A stretch of 64,000 nucleotides of DNA from Atlantibacter sp032062175 (GTDB lineage: Bacteria; Pseudomonadota; Gammaproteobacteria; Enterobacterales; Enterobacteriaceae). Under the pieces are notes generated by a model, which ran no database searches, was not told the DNA's origin, and saw only the letters and a list, made by a program, of their open reading frames with translations. The DNA lies in contig NZ_DAMBQK010000024.1 in the NCBI RefSeq assembly GCF_032062175.1, positions 1-64,000 of the forward strand. The letters run 5' to 3'. The position numbers were made by a program, and so were the translations under genes. Below, piece by piece: positions 52,029 through 60,135 of this stretch. How positions within the stretch are numbered: position 1 is the first letter of the stretch; the number at the start of each line of letters is the position of its first letter.

Positions 52029-52103
52029 ATGTGCATTGACAAAATACAGATGGCCCTCTACCTCCCTTCATGCTATTTTGCCTCTTATGATGAATCCTTC
52101 TGA
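52029..52103 (+). CDS. 24-codon ORF with an ideal Shine-Dalgarno sequence
   Basis: AGGAGGTCACACT precedes the ATG, a near-perfect ribosome binding site. The peptide is MCIDKIQMALYLPSCYFASY plus four residues. It may be a small protein or leader peptide; no terminator or downstream gene that it obviously controls except the weak small ORFs at 52.1-52.5 kb. Confidence 0.35.
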   Translation: MCIDKIQMALYLPSCYFASYDESF

Positions 52104-52287
52104 GCGGCAGGGCAAATTAACCTGATGAATTTTCTAATGGAATGTTCATCATGCACGAACGAAGCAGCGGGTCATAGGGATACCCAAAGGCTTACCGGGA
52201 GGCATCGGCATCATATTCATAAGCATCAAGCGATGCAGCAGAGGATTTTTCTCTGGATGTTTTATGCTTCTTGTTTTGTAAGAATTA

Positions 52288-52473
52288 TTGAAAGATTGTT
52301 ATATATTTAGTCCAGCAATATGTCTGGCAACTATAATGGTTAGTTACTTCCTTTCCGAGTTCGGTGCTTCTTTTAAGGAGGATTTCACTTTTTACAAATT
52401 GGTGATTTCTTTAATGACTATAATATTTTCAATACTTATCTTATTTTTGTTAAATAATGCACTCATGAAGTAA
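52288..52473 (+). CDS. Possible small hydrophobic membrane protein
   Basis: A 61-residue frame from TTG with two hydrophobic stretches (AICLATIMVSYFL and ISLMTIIFSILILFLLNNA). The composition fits a two-helix membrane peptide, but the start codon and ribosome site are weak. Confidence 0.35.
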   Translation: MKDCYIFSPAICLATIMVSYFLSEFGASFKEDFTFYKLVISLMTIIFSILILFLLNNALMK

Positions 52474-52505
52474 GGAGATACAGTTAAATTTCATCTCGAA
52501 GATAA

Positions 52506-52700
52506 TCATCTTCTTCCTGAGATAAAACCTAAAGCGAAGCCTATACCGACTGCTATGAGAATACTTGTCGCAGGATATGACTCAACTTTATTCTTCATGC
52601 TGTTAGCCCCACTACGTAACGCACCATCGGTTTTAGTAGCGTATTCTTTTACTGTTTCCTTAAATTCATTTTCAGACTTTTCAGGTGAATGGTTAAACAT
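52506..52700 (-). CDS. ElaB/YqjD/DUF883-type membrane-anchored protein
   Basis: A 64-residue protein: helical charged part (ENEFKETVKEYATKTDGALR, SGANSMKNKVESYP) and a C-terminal membrane helix ending GFALGFISGRR. ElaB/YqjD/YgaM bind ribosomes and tether them to the inner membrane under stress (stationary phase). The GxxxG-like helix and the terminal Arg pair are family marks. Confidence 0.8.
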   Translation of the reverse strand: MFNHSPEKSENEFKETVKEYATKTDGALRSGANSMKNKVESYPATSILIAVGIGFALGFISGRR

Positions 52701-52908
52701 GGCACTCTCCGGTTTGAAATTATTTATTTAAGTATAGTCAACACCCTTAGGAAAATAAAAAGTTGCAGCTAAATAACACGACTTAGATTATTATTTTCTT
52801 ACAGTGCTTTTTATATATTTAATGAGTATATGCAAACCTAATCGGCGTTACAGTGTAGGGTACCCTATACTATTAAAACCTCATAAAGATAGGATGCCGG
52901 AGTAGACT

Positions 52909-53097
52909 ATGCTAACTTATTTAGAGATCCCAACCGCAGATGTCAGGTTGATGCAAGAAGAATGGCAGTATTCCATTAACGAATGGGAAGATGAAGGAGG
53001 GGCGTCTGAAAAAATATATAAAGATGTTGACATTCTAAAAAGTAACAATATGGAATTAATTTTTGATTTACTGTGCTTTGAAAATGAAGGGAAATAG
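52909..53097 (+). CDS. Small acidic protein of unknown function
   Basis: A 62-residue, acidic protein (MLTYLEIPTADVRLMQEEWQ ... FDLLCFENEGK). GGAG lies at -10. Low-GC and unlike neighbours; not recognised. Confidence 0.4.
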   Translation: MLTYLEIPTADVRLMQEEWQYSINEWEDEGGASEKIYKDVDILKSNNMELIFDLLCFENEGK

Positions 53098-53397
53098 TAA
53101 CGGTAAATATCGTCTTTTCTTTTCTAATGTTCGTATTTGGTTCATCGCCGCCCAGAAACCTTGCCGCAGGAGCAATTCGTAAAGAATACAACCACACATT
53201 CGAAACCGCCCTAACTTTATGTATTGATCAAAAAATTCTGGTCAATGCCTTAGCTTTTTCCAAAGACGATTTCCGCGTCGACGCTTACTCTACTTGGTTC
53301 GTTAACTTCAAAGAAACAGCCGGAACTTCCTGCATGTATTGACCTGCTCAGCATTAACAAATTCAATAGAGATGTAATAAAATTCCGCTTCTGGCAA

Positions 53398-53417
53398 AGG
53401 GCTGCTGTTGCAGCCCT
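53398..53417 (-). terminator. Hairpin after the small recombinase gene
   Basis: AGGGCTGC / GCAGCCCT stem with a four-base loop, 6 bp past the recombinase stop (minus strand), followed by TTTG. Confidence 0.5.
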
Positions 53418-53423
53418 CACAAA

Positions 53424-54026
53424 TTAAACTTCAATAGACTCAGATATCTCCAGGGCATCATCCACTTCAATACCGAGATAAAGGACTGTACTTTCAAGTT
53501 TTTTGTGACCTAACAATAGCTGGATCACTCGAAGATTCTTCGTTTTTTTATAGATCAGATATGGCTTGGTTCTTCGCATAGAATGCGTACTGTACAGAGT
53601 CTCGTCGAGACCTAGCTTATCAATCCATCCATGAAAAATACGGTTATATTGCCTGGTTGAGATATGTCGTGAAGAACCGACGCGGGACTGGAACAGATAG
53701 TCGCTACTACGTAGATGAGCCATTTTGATCCATGCTGCTACAGCCTCTCTGGTTCCCTTAGTCAGTTCAAACTGAACGGGGCTTCCCGTTTTTTGCTGCA
53801 GCACTGTCGCTCTGCCCGAAACAGAGTGCCCATAGGCCACATCAGAAACTTTTAGCTTAACCAGATCACAGCCCCGAAGTTTACTGTCCAGAGCCATGTT
53901 AAACAGAGCTAAATCGCGTACTTTTCCTTCCATCTCAAGTCTGATACGGATTCCCCAGATATGAGAGATCTGAAGAGGCCGTTTCTGGCCAATAATACGG
54001 CCTTTGTTCCAAGGGGATGTTGTCAT
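53424..54026 (-). CDS. Small tyrosine recombinase (site-specific integrase family)
   Basis: A 200-residue recombinase: catalytic R in DSKLRGCDLVKLK, Lys in VLQQKTGSPV, H-x-x-R in YSTHSMRRTKPYLI, H in LLLGHKKLESTVLYLG and Tyr about 10 residues later. It lacks the N-terminal core-binding domain of phage integrases, like FimB/FimE and the small integrases carried on enteric plasmids. ATG 54026 with AAGGAG is preferred. It lies directly after arsC, so it may have brought in the arsenic genes (inference). Confidence 0.88.
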   Translation of the reverse strand: MTTSPWNKGRIIGQKRPLQISHIWGIRIRLEMEGKVRDLALFNMALDSKLRGCDLVKLKVSDVAYGHSVSGRATVLQQKTGSPVQFELTKGTREAVAAWIKMAHLRSSDYLFQSRVGSSRHISTRQYNRIFHGWIDKLGLDETLYSTHSMRRTKPYLIYKKTKNLRVIQLLLGHKKLESTVLYLGIEVDDALEISESIEV

Positions 54027-54133
54027 GCTCATTCTCCTTTGGGTTAGGAGATGTGATTATGGTTGTCCCATATGAGCGAAAATCGGATGCCCGCATAGCG
54101 TAAACAGGCGTCCGATATTTTGAAGTGGGCAGA

Positions 54134-54559
54134 TTACTTAATCCGCTTCCCCGTTTCGTCAATGACCTTCTCGCCATCCTCTTTGGTAAACGCTCCTTTC
54201 TGGCCTTCCGGTAGAATATCCAGCACTATTTCTGAAGGGCGGCAAAGACGAGTGCCAAGCGGCGTAACGACAACCGGCCGATTAATCAGGATCGGATGTT
54301 GAAGCATGAAATCAATCAACTGCTCATCACTAAATTTCTCTTCATCAAGACCCAGGTGTTCATAAGGCTCAACATTCTTACGCAGTAATGCACGCACCGT
54401 AATTCCCATATCTGAAATAAGTTTAATCAGCTCATCACGGGTGGGTGGCGTATCGAGATAATGAATTATCGTCGGTTCGTTGCCGCTGTTACGGATCATC
54501 TCCAGCGTGTTGCGTGAGGTGCCACAGGCCGGGTTGTGATAGATGGTAATGTTGCTCAT
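54134..54559 (-). CDS. arsC: ArsC, glutaredoxin-dependent arsenate reductase
   Basis: A 141-residue enzyme with the catalytic HNPACGTSRNTLEMI (Cys12) and arginines in the later conserved RPVVVTPLGTRLCRP. It reduces arsenate to arsenite, which ArsB exports. 12 bp downstream of arsB. Family length is exact. Confidence 0.95.
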   Translation of the reverse strand: MSNITIYHNPACGTSRNTLEMIRNSGNEPTIIHYLDTPPTRDELIKLISDMGITVRALLRKNVEPYEHLGLDEEKFSDEQLIDFMLQHPILINRPVVVTPLGTRLCRPSEIVLDILPEGQKGAFTKEDGEKVIDETGKRIK

Positions 54560-54571
54560 ATCAGTATCTCA

Positions 54572-55861
54572 TTACAAAGTGACAGAGAGCCGCCACGCCA
54601 GAGCGGCCAGAGTGACAAACAGCACCGGCACAGTCATGACAATGCCGGTCCGGAAGTAATATCCCCAGGTGATCGTCATATTTTTCCGGGCAAGCACATG
54701 CAGCCACAGCAGGGTTGCCAGACTGCCTATCGGGGTGATTTTCGGGCCTAAATCGCAGCCAATCACATTGGCATAAATCATTGCCTCTTTGACGACGCCA
54801 GTCGCCGCACTCCCGTCAATCGACAGCGCACCAATCAGCACCGTCGGCATATTGTTCATCACTGATGAGAGAAATGCCGTCAGGAAGCCGGTGCCGAACG
54901 TCGCTGCCCATAACCCCTTGTCTGCCAGCTGATTCAGCACACCAGACAGGTACTCCGTGAGCCCTGCATTGCGCAGGCCATAGACCACGAGGTACATGCC
55001 CAGCGAGAAAATAACGATCTGCCATGGCGCACCGCGCAGGACTTTCCCGGTGTTGATGGCATGGCCTCTTTTCGCCACCACAAACAGCACTGCTGCGCCA
55101 GCCGCCGCTATCGCACTGACCGGGATCCCCAGCGGCTCCAGAACAAAGAAACCGACAAGCAGCAATAACAGGACAATCCAGCCCGCCCTGAAGGTTGCCG
55201 GATCCTTGATCGCACTAGCTGGTTTCTTCAGCAGCGAAACGTCATACGTTGCCGGAATATCCCTGCGGAAGAAGAAATGCAGCATGGTCAGCGTGGCCGC
55301 AATCGCTGCCGCATCCACGGGGATCATAACGGAAGCATACTGCGTAAAGCCCAGACCGAAGAAGTCCGCCGAGACGATATTAACCAGGTTAGAAACAATG
55401 AGCGGCAGGCTGGCCGTATCTGCAATAAACCCTGCAGCCATGACAAAGGCCAGTGTCGTGCCCTGGCTGAACCCCAGTGCGAGCAGCATCGCAATCACAA
55501 TCGGCGTCAGGATCAGCGCGGCGCCGTCATTGGCAAACAACGCAGCAACAGCGGCACCGAGCAAGACTATCCAGGTGAACAGCAGGCGGCCACGTCCGTT
55601 ACCCCAGCGGGAGACGTGCAGTGCGGCCCATTCAAAGAAGCCGGACTCATCGAGCAGCAGGCTGATGATGATGACCGCAATAAATGCCGTTGTCGCGTTC
55701 CAGACGATATTCCAGACAACGGGAATATCAGCGACATGGATGACACCGGTTCCCAGCGCCAGCACTGCCCCGATACTCGCGCTCCAGCCAATACTCAGGC
55801 CTCTGGGTTGCCAGATCACCAGTACCAGCGTCAGTAAAAATATACTCCCTGCCAGAAGCAT
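54572..55861 (-). CDS. arsB: ArsB, arsenite efflux transporter
   Basis: A 429-residue, 12-helix ArsB/NhaD-like arsenite antiporter (MLLAGSIFLLTLVLVIWQPR at the start; LFANDGAALILTPIVIAMLL; SSVMNNMPTVLIGALSI). It exports As(III)/Sb(III) by the proton gradient. GGAGTCTGAG before ATG 55861 decides the start; an ATG 15 bases upstream is not favoured. Between arsR and arsC. Confidence 0.95.
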   Translation of the reverse strand: MLLAGSIFLLTLVLVIWQPRGLSIGWSASIGAVLALGTGVIHVADIPVVWNIVWNATTAFIAVIIISLLLDESGFFEWAALHVSRWGNGRGRLLFTWIVLLGAAVAALFANDGAALILTPIVIAMLLALGFSQGTTLAFVMAAGFIADTASLPLIVSNLVNIVSADFFGLGFTQYASVMIPVDAAAIAATLTMLHFFFRRDIPATYDVSLLKKPASAIKDPATFRAGWIVLLLLLVGFFVLEPLGIPVSAIAAAGAAVLFVVAKRGHAINTGKVLRGAPWQIVIFSLGMYLVVYGLRNAGLTEYLSGVLNQLADKGLWAATFGTGFLTAFLSSVMNNMPTVLIGALSIDGSAATGVVKEAMIYANVIGCDLGPKITPIGSLATLLWLHVLARKNMTITWGYYFRTGIVMTVPVLFVTLAALAWRLSVTL

Positions 55862-55903
55862 CTCAGACTCCATCATATATGATTATGTAAATATCTTCCT
55901 GCC

Positions 55904-56224
55904 TCAGCAGGAGGTGCAGGCTGATTTATCCAGCCATTCACGCACATCCTCCCGCATACACTGCCAGGACGTTGTGATTGTCTCAGCTGCCCACGCTGGT
56001 ATGTGGGGTGACAGACGATAGTGGATCCATTTGCCTTCACGACGGTCAAGTACCAGCCCGGCCTCACGAAGGATAGCCATATGTCGCGAGATTTTTGGCT
56101 GTGATTCAGAGGTGGCCGCGCAGATATCGCAGACGCACAGTTCACCGGACTCCCGGAGAAGCATGACGATGGTGAGCCGTGTTTTATCCGACAGGATTTT
56201 GAAAAGCTGAACAGGTTGTAGCAT
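55904..56224 (-). CDS. arsR: ArsR, arsenite-responsive repressor
   Basis: A 106-residue SmtB/ArsR protein: winged helix with the metal site ELCVCDICAATSES (Cys pair near residue 32) and HMAILREAGLVLDRREGKW. Releases DNA on As(III) or Sb(III). First gene of arsRBC; divergent from arsH with an operator palindrome between. Confidence 0.95.
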   Translation of the reverse strand: MLQPVQLFKILSDKTRLTIVMLLRESGELCVCDICAATSESQPKISRHMAILREAGLVLDRREGKWIHYRLSPHIPAWAAETITTSWQCMREDVREWLDKSACTSC

Positions 56225-56248
56225 TTGTCACTCCATTCCCTTTAGAAT

Positions 56249-56272
56249 ATACATATGGTAAATCATATGTAT
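56249..56272. promoter_or_regulatory. ArsR operator candidate
   Basis: Perfect inverted repeat ATACATATG-N6-CATATGTAT in the 85-bp arsR-arsH gap, the position and AT-rich character of ArsR boxes; it can control both directions. Confidence 0.7.
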
Positions 56273-56309
56273 TAACTTTGAAATCATCTGGTCTGTCCGG
56301 AGGAGAAAA

Positions 56310-57008
56310 ATGGAACAATTTCCTGCCCTGAACACCGAATGCTTTGATCAACACATCGCTGAACGTCTGCACCTGCAGGAGCCACCACGGATTCTGATTC
56401 TGTATGGCTCAGTAAGAGAGCGCTCCTACAGCCGTTTTGCCGCGGAAGAAGCTGGTCGCCTGCTGACGGCGATGGGCGCGGAGGTAAAACGCTTTAACCC
56501 CTCCGGTTTACCCCTGCCGGATGATGCGCCGGACACGCACCCTAAAGTCACCGAGCTGCGCGGTCTGGTCAGATGGTGTGACGGGATGGTGTGGAGTTCT
56601 CCGGAACGGCACGGGGCTATGAGCGCAGTTATGAAGGCGCAGATTGACTGGATACCCTTAAGTGAAGGCGCGGTTCGTCCTTCGCAGGGCAAAACACTTG
56701 CGGTAATGCAGGTCTGCGGTGGTTCCCAGTCCTTCAATGCAGTGAACCAGATGCGTATTCTGGGCCGCTGGATGCGGATGTTTACGATACCCAACCAGTC
56801 TTCCGTAGCCAGGGCATGGCAAGAGTTCGACGAAAACGGCCGAATGAAACCTTCGTCATGGTATGACCGCATCGTCGATGTAGCCGAGGAGCTGTTTAAA
56901 ATCACACTGCTGCTTAAGGGACAAACCGGTTATCTTGCGGATCGTTACAGCGAGCGAAAAGAGAGCCATCAGGAGCTTTCATCCCGTGTCAATCAGGACA
57001 AAATATAA
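56310..57008 (+). CDS. arsH: ArsH, NADPH-dependent FMN reductase / organoarsenical oxidase
   Basis: A 232-residue flavodoxin-like ArsH: PPRILILYGSVRERSYSRFA for FMN, WSSPERHGAMSAVMKAQIDW, and LAVMQVCGGSQSFNAVNQMR. ArsH oxidises trivalent organoarsenicals and gives wider arsenic resistance. GGAGGAG lies before its ATG. Divergent from arsR, under the same operator. Confidence 0.95.
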   Translation: MEQFPALNTECFDQHIAERLHLQEPPRILILYGSVRERSYSRFAAEEAGRLLTAMGAEVKRFNPSGLPLPDDAPDTHPKVTELRGLVRWCDGMVWSSPERHGAMSAVMKAQIDWIPLSEGAVRPSQGKTLAVMQVCGGSQSFNAVNQMRILGRWMRMFTIPNQSSVARAWQEFDENGRMKPSSWYDRIVDVAEELFKITLLLKGQTGYLADRYSERKESHQELSSRVNQDKI

Positions 57009-57087
57009 CGTCTGTTCTTCGTGAATCCATACTGCATGAGCTTAACAACGTCCGCTATTGGCACAAAGCCGACCGTAAGACCTGCTG

Positions 57088-57109
57088 GAAATTAATGAAC
57101 ACATCTAAT
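57088..57109. promoter_or_regulatory. Degenerate LysR-type site before the first aldo/keto reductase
   Basis: GAAATTAATGAA here is identical to 29375-29386; the right half of the palindrome is imperfect (CTAAT in place of TTCAT). Confidence 0.35.
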
Positions 57110-57191
57110 AAACCCTAGCTAATTACCCCACCTAATCGAATAAATCACTTTGCGTTATGCTTTTCCAACACAACAGCTGAAGGATAACGTC

Positions 57192-58043
57192 ATGCAAACT
57201 GTAAAACTGAACAACGGGATTGAAATGCCCCTGCTGGGCTTTGGTGTGTTTCAGATGTCTGATGCCGCTGAATGCGAAAGAGCCGTTATTGATGCAATCG
57301 ATACGGGATACCGCCTGATCGATACCGCAGCGTCTTACCAGAATGAAACCCAGGTCGGGAACGCACTGAAACAAACCGGTATTGCCCGCAACGAACTCTT
57401 TGTAACGACCAAACTTTGGCTACAAGATACCAATTACGAAGGCGCTAAAGCACAGTTCGAACGATCCCTGAATCGACTGCAACTTGATTACGTTGACCTG
57501 TACCTGATTCACCAGCCTTACGGCGATGTCCATGGGGCCTGGCGCGCCATGGAAGAACTGCATCAGGCAGGAAAAATTCGCGCCATTGGCGTCAGCAATT
57601 TCCATCCTGACCGACTGGCCGACCTTATCGCCTTCAACAAGGTTGCCCCTGCGGTGAACCAGATTGAAGTTAACCCCTTCAACCAGCAGCTACATGCCGT
57701 TCCATGGAATCAAAGCCATGGCATTCAGCCGGAAGCCTGGGCACCGTTTGCTGAGGGTAAAAATGGCTTGTTCCAGCATCCCGTGTTAACGGCAATTGGC
57801 CAGAAGTACGGCAAAAGCGTGGGTCAGGTTGTGCTGCGTTGGATCTTCCAGCGAGGCATCATTTCACTGGCGAAATCGGTGCGCAAAGAACGCATGGAAG
57901 AGAACATCAACATTCTCGATTTTGAACTCAGCTCTGAAGATATGCTGCAGATTTCTGCCCTCGACACCGCAACCAGCGCCTTCTTCTCTCACCGCGACCC
58001 GGCGATGGTGGAATGGCTGACTGGCCGCAAACTTGATGTTTAA
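57192..58043 (+). CDS. Aldo/keto reductase, 2,5-diketo-D-gluconate reductase-like
   Basis: A 283-residue AKR5-like enzyme: LNNGIEMPLLGFGVFQMSDA start, LIDTAASYQNE (Asp and Tyr), TTKLWLQD (Lys), YLIHQPYGDVHGAW (His), and LAKSVRKERMEENI (NADPH site). Likely reduces carbonyls or alpha-ketoaldehydes with NADPH. Precedes a second AKR by 26 bp. ATG 57192 has AAGGATAACGTC upstream. Confidence 0.88.
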   Translation: MQTVKLNNGIEMPLLGFGVFQMSDAAECERAVIDAIDTGYRLIDTAASYQNETQVGNALKQTGIARNELFVTTKLWLQDTNYEGAKAQFERSLNRLQLDYVDLYLIHQPYGDVHGAWRAMEELHQAGKIRAIGVSNFHPDRLADLIAFNKVAPAVNQIEVNPFNQQLHAVPWNQSHGIQPEAWAPFAEGKNGLFQHPVLTAIGQKYGKSVGQVVLRWIFQRGIISLAKSVRKERMEENINILDFELSSEDMLQISALDTATSAFFSHRDPAMVEWLTGRKLDV

Positions 58044-58069
58044 GACGCGATAAAAGAGGTATTCATTCA

Positions 58070-59059
58070 ATGCAAAAACGTTATCTGGGTAAATCCCGAC
58101 TCGAAGTATCCGCGCTTGGGCTCGGTTGCATGGGCTTAAGCCACGGCTACGGCCCGGCGACCGATACTCGTCAGGCTATCGAGCTTATTCGCGCAGCGGT
58201 TGAACGTGGCGTCACCTTCTTCGATACCGCTGAAGTATATGGCCCCTTTCTTAATGAAGAGGTTGTCGGTGAAGCCTTAAAACCATTTCGTGACCGCGTG
58301 GTCATCGCCACTAAGTTTGGTTTTACTTTTGGCGACGATAACAAGCAGCAGATTTTAAACAGCCGTCCGGAGCATATCCGTGACGCGGTGGAAGGATCAT
58401 TACGCCGCCTCAAGACTGATGTTATTGACCTGCTATACCAACACCGTGTCGATCCGGATGTCCCGATTGAAGATGTTGCGGGTACGGTAAAAGACCTGAT
58501 CGCTGAAGGCAAAGTTAAACATTTCGGTCTGTCCGAAGCGGGTGCGCAGACCATTCGCCGTGCGCATGCCGTACAACCTGTCACGGCGCTGCAAAGCGAA
58601 TACTCCATGTGGTGGCGCGAGCCTGAGCGGGAGATCCTGCCGTTACTGGAGGAACTGGGCATTGGTTTCGTGCCCTTCAGCCCATTAGGCAAAGGCTTCC
58701 TGACGGGCTCGATTAAGCCAGGAACCACTTTTGGCAAGGATGATTACCGCAGCACCGTGCCGCGTTTCGCCGGGCAGGCGATTGAAGCCAATGAAAAGCT
58801 GGTCTCCTTGCTGTTTGAATTGGCGGCAGAGAATGGCGTGACGTCTGCGCAAATTGCGCTGGCATGGCTGCTGGCACAAAAGCCGTGGATTGTTCCTATC
58901 CCTGGTACCACCAAACTGCACCGGCTGGAAGAAAACCTAGCGGCTGCCGACATCATTCTTTCGCAGGATGACTCACGGCAGATAACCCAGGCGCTTGAAA
59001 CGATTAAAGTCGTCGGCGAACGTTACTCTCCTGAGCACCAGGCTCGCGTAGGCCGTTAA
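58070..59059 (+). CDS. Aldo/keto reductase (AKR13/YakC-like)
   Basis: A 329-residue AKR: FDTAEVYGPFLNEEVVGEAL (Asp, Tyr), VVIATKFGFTFG (Lys), LLYQHRVDPDVPIEDVAG (His), and IVPIPGTTKLHRLEENL. Cytoplasmic twin of the Tat-exported AKR at 32.9 kb; both share LLYQHRVDP-IPIEDVAG type segments, implying a common origin. Together with the previous AKR probably deals with reactive aldehydes or dicarbonyls. Confidence 0.9.
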   Translation: MQKRYLGKSRLEVSALGLGCMGLSHGYGPATDTRQAIELIRAAVERGVTFFDTAEVYGPFLNEEVVGEALKPFRDRVVIATKFGFTFGDDNKQQILNSRPEHIRDAVEGSLRRLKTDVIDLLYQHRVDPDVPIEDVAGTVKDLIAEGKVKHFGLSEAGAQTIRRAHAVQPVTALQSEYSMWWREPEREILPLLEELGIGFVPFSPLGKGFLTGSIKPGTTFGKDDYRSTVPRFAGQAIEANEKLVSLLFELAAENGVTSAQIALAWLLAQKPWIVPIPGTTKLHRLEENLAAADIILSQDDSRQITQALETIKVVGERYSPEHQARVGR

Positions 59060-59066
59060 TACCCGG

Positions 59067-59094
59067 ACGGGTCCGCTGAGATTGGCGGACCCGT
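59067..59094. terminator. Bidirectional terminator between AKR and LysR genes
   Basis: ACGGGTCCGC / GCGGACCCGT stem with an eight-base loop; the right arm ends at the LysR stop codon. Confidence 0.65.
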
Positions 59095-59987
59095 TATTCC
59101 TGATAGCGAAGTGCATCGATCATCAGCGCAAAAGCGGGCGGATGCTGCTTACGGCTCGGGTAGTAGAGATAATATCCGGGGAAAGATGGGCACCAGTCCT
59201 GCAGAACCTGGATAAGCTCTCCTAACTTTATATAATCCTGCACCCTGTCTTCAGGTATACAGGCGATGCCAAAACCTGATAACGCCGCATCAATCCTTTC
59301 CGCCTGTAGATTAAACGTGACCTGCCCTTCCACTCTGACCCGTAACGGTTTCCCTTCCTTCTCAAATTCCCAGTGGTAAAGCCCACCGGCTGTCGGCAGG
59401 CGCATATTGATACACCGGTGATTTTGTAGCTCGTGCGGCGTTTCAGGTGCAGCATTTGCAGCGAAATAAGACGGCGCTCCTACCACAGCCATTCGCATAT
59501 CCGGCCCAATTCTTACCGCAATCATGTCCTTATCCACGCTTTCGCCCAGACGGATCCCGGCATCAAAACGCCCCTCAACAATATCGACAAAGCCGTTATC
59601 AACCACCAGTTCGAGATTAATTTCCGGATATTCCCTGAGGAAGGGTTTTAGCTTCGGCCATACCAGACTTCGCGCGGCATGCTCCCCGGCTGATAAACGA
59701 ATATTGCCAGAAGCGGTGCCGTTCAGCTGAACGAGCGATTCAAGTTCCTGCTCAAGATCGGCAATACGCGGTTCAAGGCAGGCAATAATTCTCTCACCGG
59801 CTTCCGTGGGGGCAACGCTTCGGGTCGTGCGGGTCAGAAGGCGGATATTCAGCCTTTCCTCCAGGGCCTTCATCGCGTGGCTGAGAGCAGACTGAGAAAC
59901 GCCCAGTTTGCCCGCAGCTTTGGTAAAACTTCGTTCCCTCGCCACCACAAGAAAGATTTGCAGTTCGTTGAAATTTTCTTTGAGCAT
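59094..59987 (-). CDS. LysR-type transcriptional regulator
   Basis: A 297-residue LTTR: N-terminal HTH (FLVVARERSFTKAAGKLGVS QSAL-type, about residues 11-35) and effector domain (ASGNIRLSAGEHAARSLVWP, LRLGESVDKDM-like). The class often controls aldo/keto reductases and divergent oxidoreductase genes. It is convergent with the AKR pair and divergent from the NAD(P)-binding protein gene, with a matching palindrome in the gap. Confidence 0.92.
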   Translation of the reverse strand: MLKENFNELQIFLVVARERSFTKAAGKLGVSQSALSHAMKALEERLNIRLLTRTTRSVAPTEAGERIIACLEPRIADLEQELESLVQLNGTASGNIRLSAGEHAARSLVWPKLKPFLREYPEINLELVVDNGFVDIVEGRFDAGIRLGESVDKDMIAVRIGPDMRMAVVGAPSYFAANAAPETPHELQNHRCINMRLPTAGGLYHWEFEKEGKPLRVRVEGQVTFNLQAERIDAALSGFGIACIPEDRVQDYIKLGELIQVLQDWCPSFPGYYLYYPSRKQHPPAFALMIDALRYQE

Positions 59988-60028
59988 CGGCGATTTCCTT
60001 ATGGAAGCATTCCCTTCATCGCGTACTC

Positions 60029-60043
60029 ATGAAGGGTGTTCAT
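60029..60043. promoter_or_regulatory. LysR-type palindrome in the divergent lysR promoter
   Basis: ATGAA-GGGTG-TTCAT then AG, 42 bp before the LysR start; an extra TTCAT lies just left. LysR proteins usually bind their own divergent promoter, which supports this regulator as the one recognising the same motif at 29.4 and 31.5 kb. Confidence 0.6.
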
Positions 60044-60135
60044 AGACACAATCATTTTAGCCCTATTACTGTCATTAATGATAATTGATATTCTGACTCT
60101 ATCGAAAATAAGTCTGAATTATCAGTAGGTTTATC

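Noticed and set aside
52125..52310. 61-codon plus-strand frame rich in His and Cys
   Set aside because: No ribosome site, overlaps another candidate frame and shows no conserved pattern.
53127..53342. 71-codon plus-strand frame before the small recombinase
   Set aside because: No Shine-Dalgarno and unclear composition; part of it reads gene-like (VNALAFSKDDFRVDAYS) so it may be a remnant, but not enough to call.
54996..56021. Long plus-strand frame of 341 codons
   Set aside because: It is antisense to arsB and arsR, is Ser/Thr/Ala-rich with no domain pattern, and the opposite strand has clear ArsB sequence.
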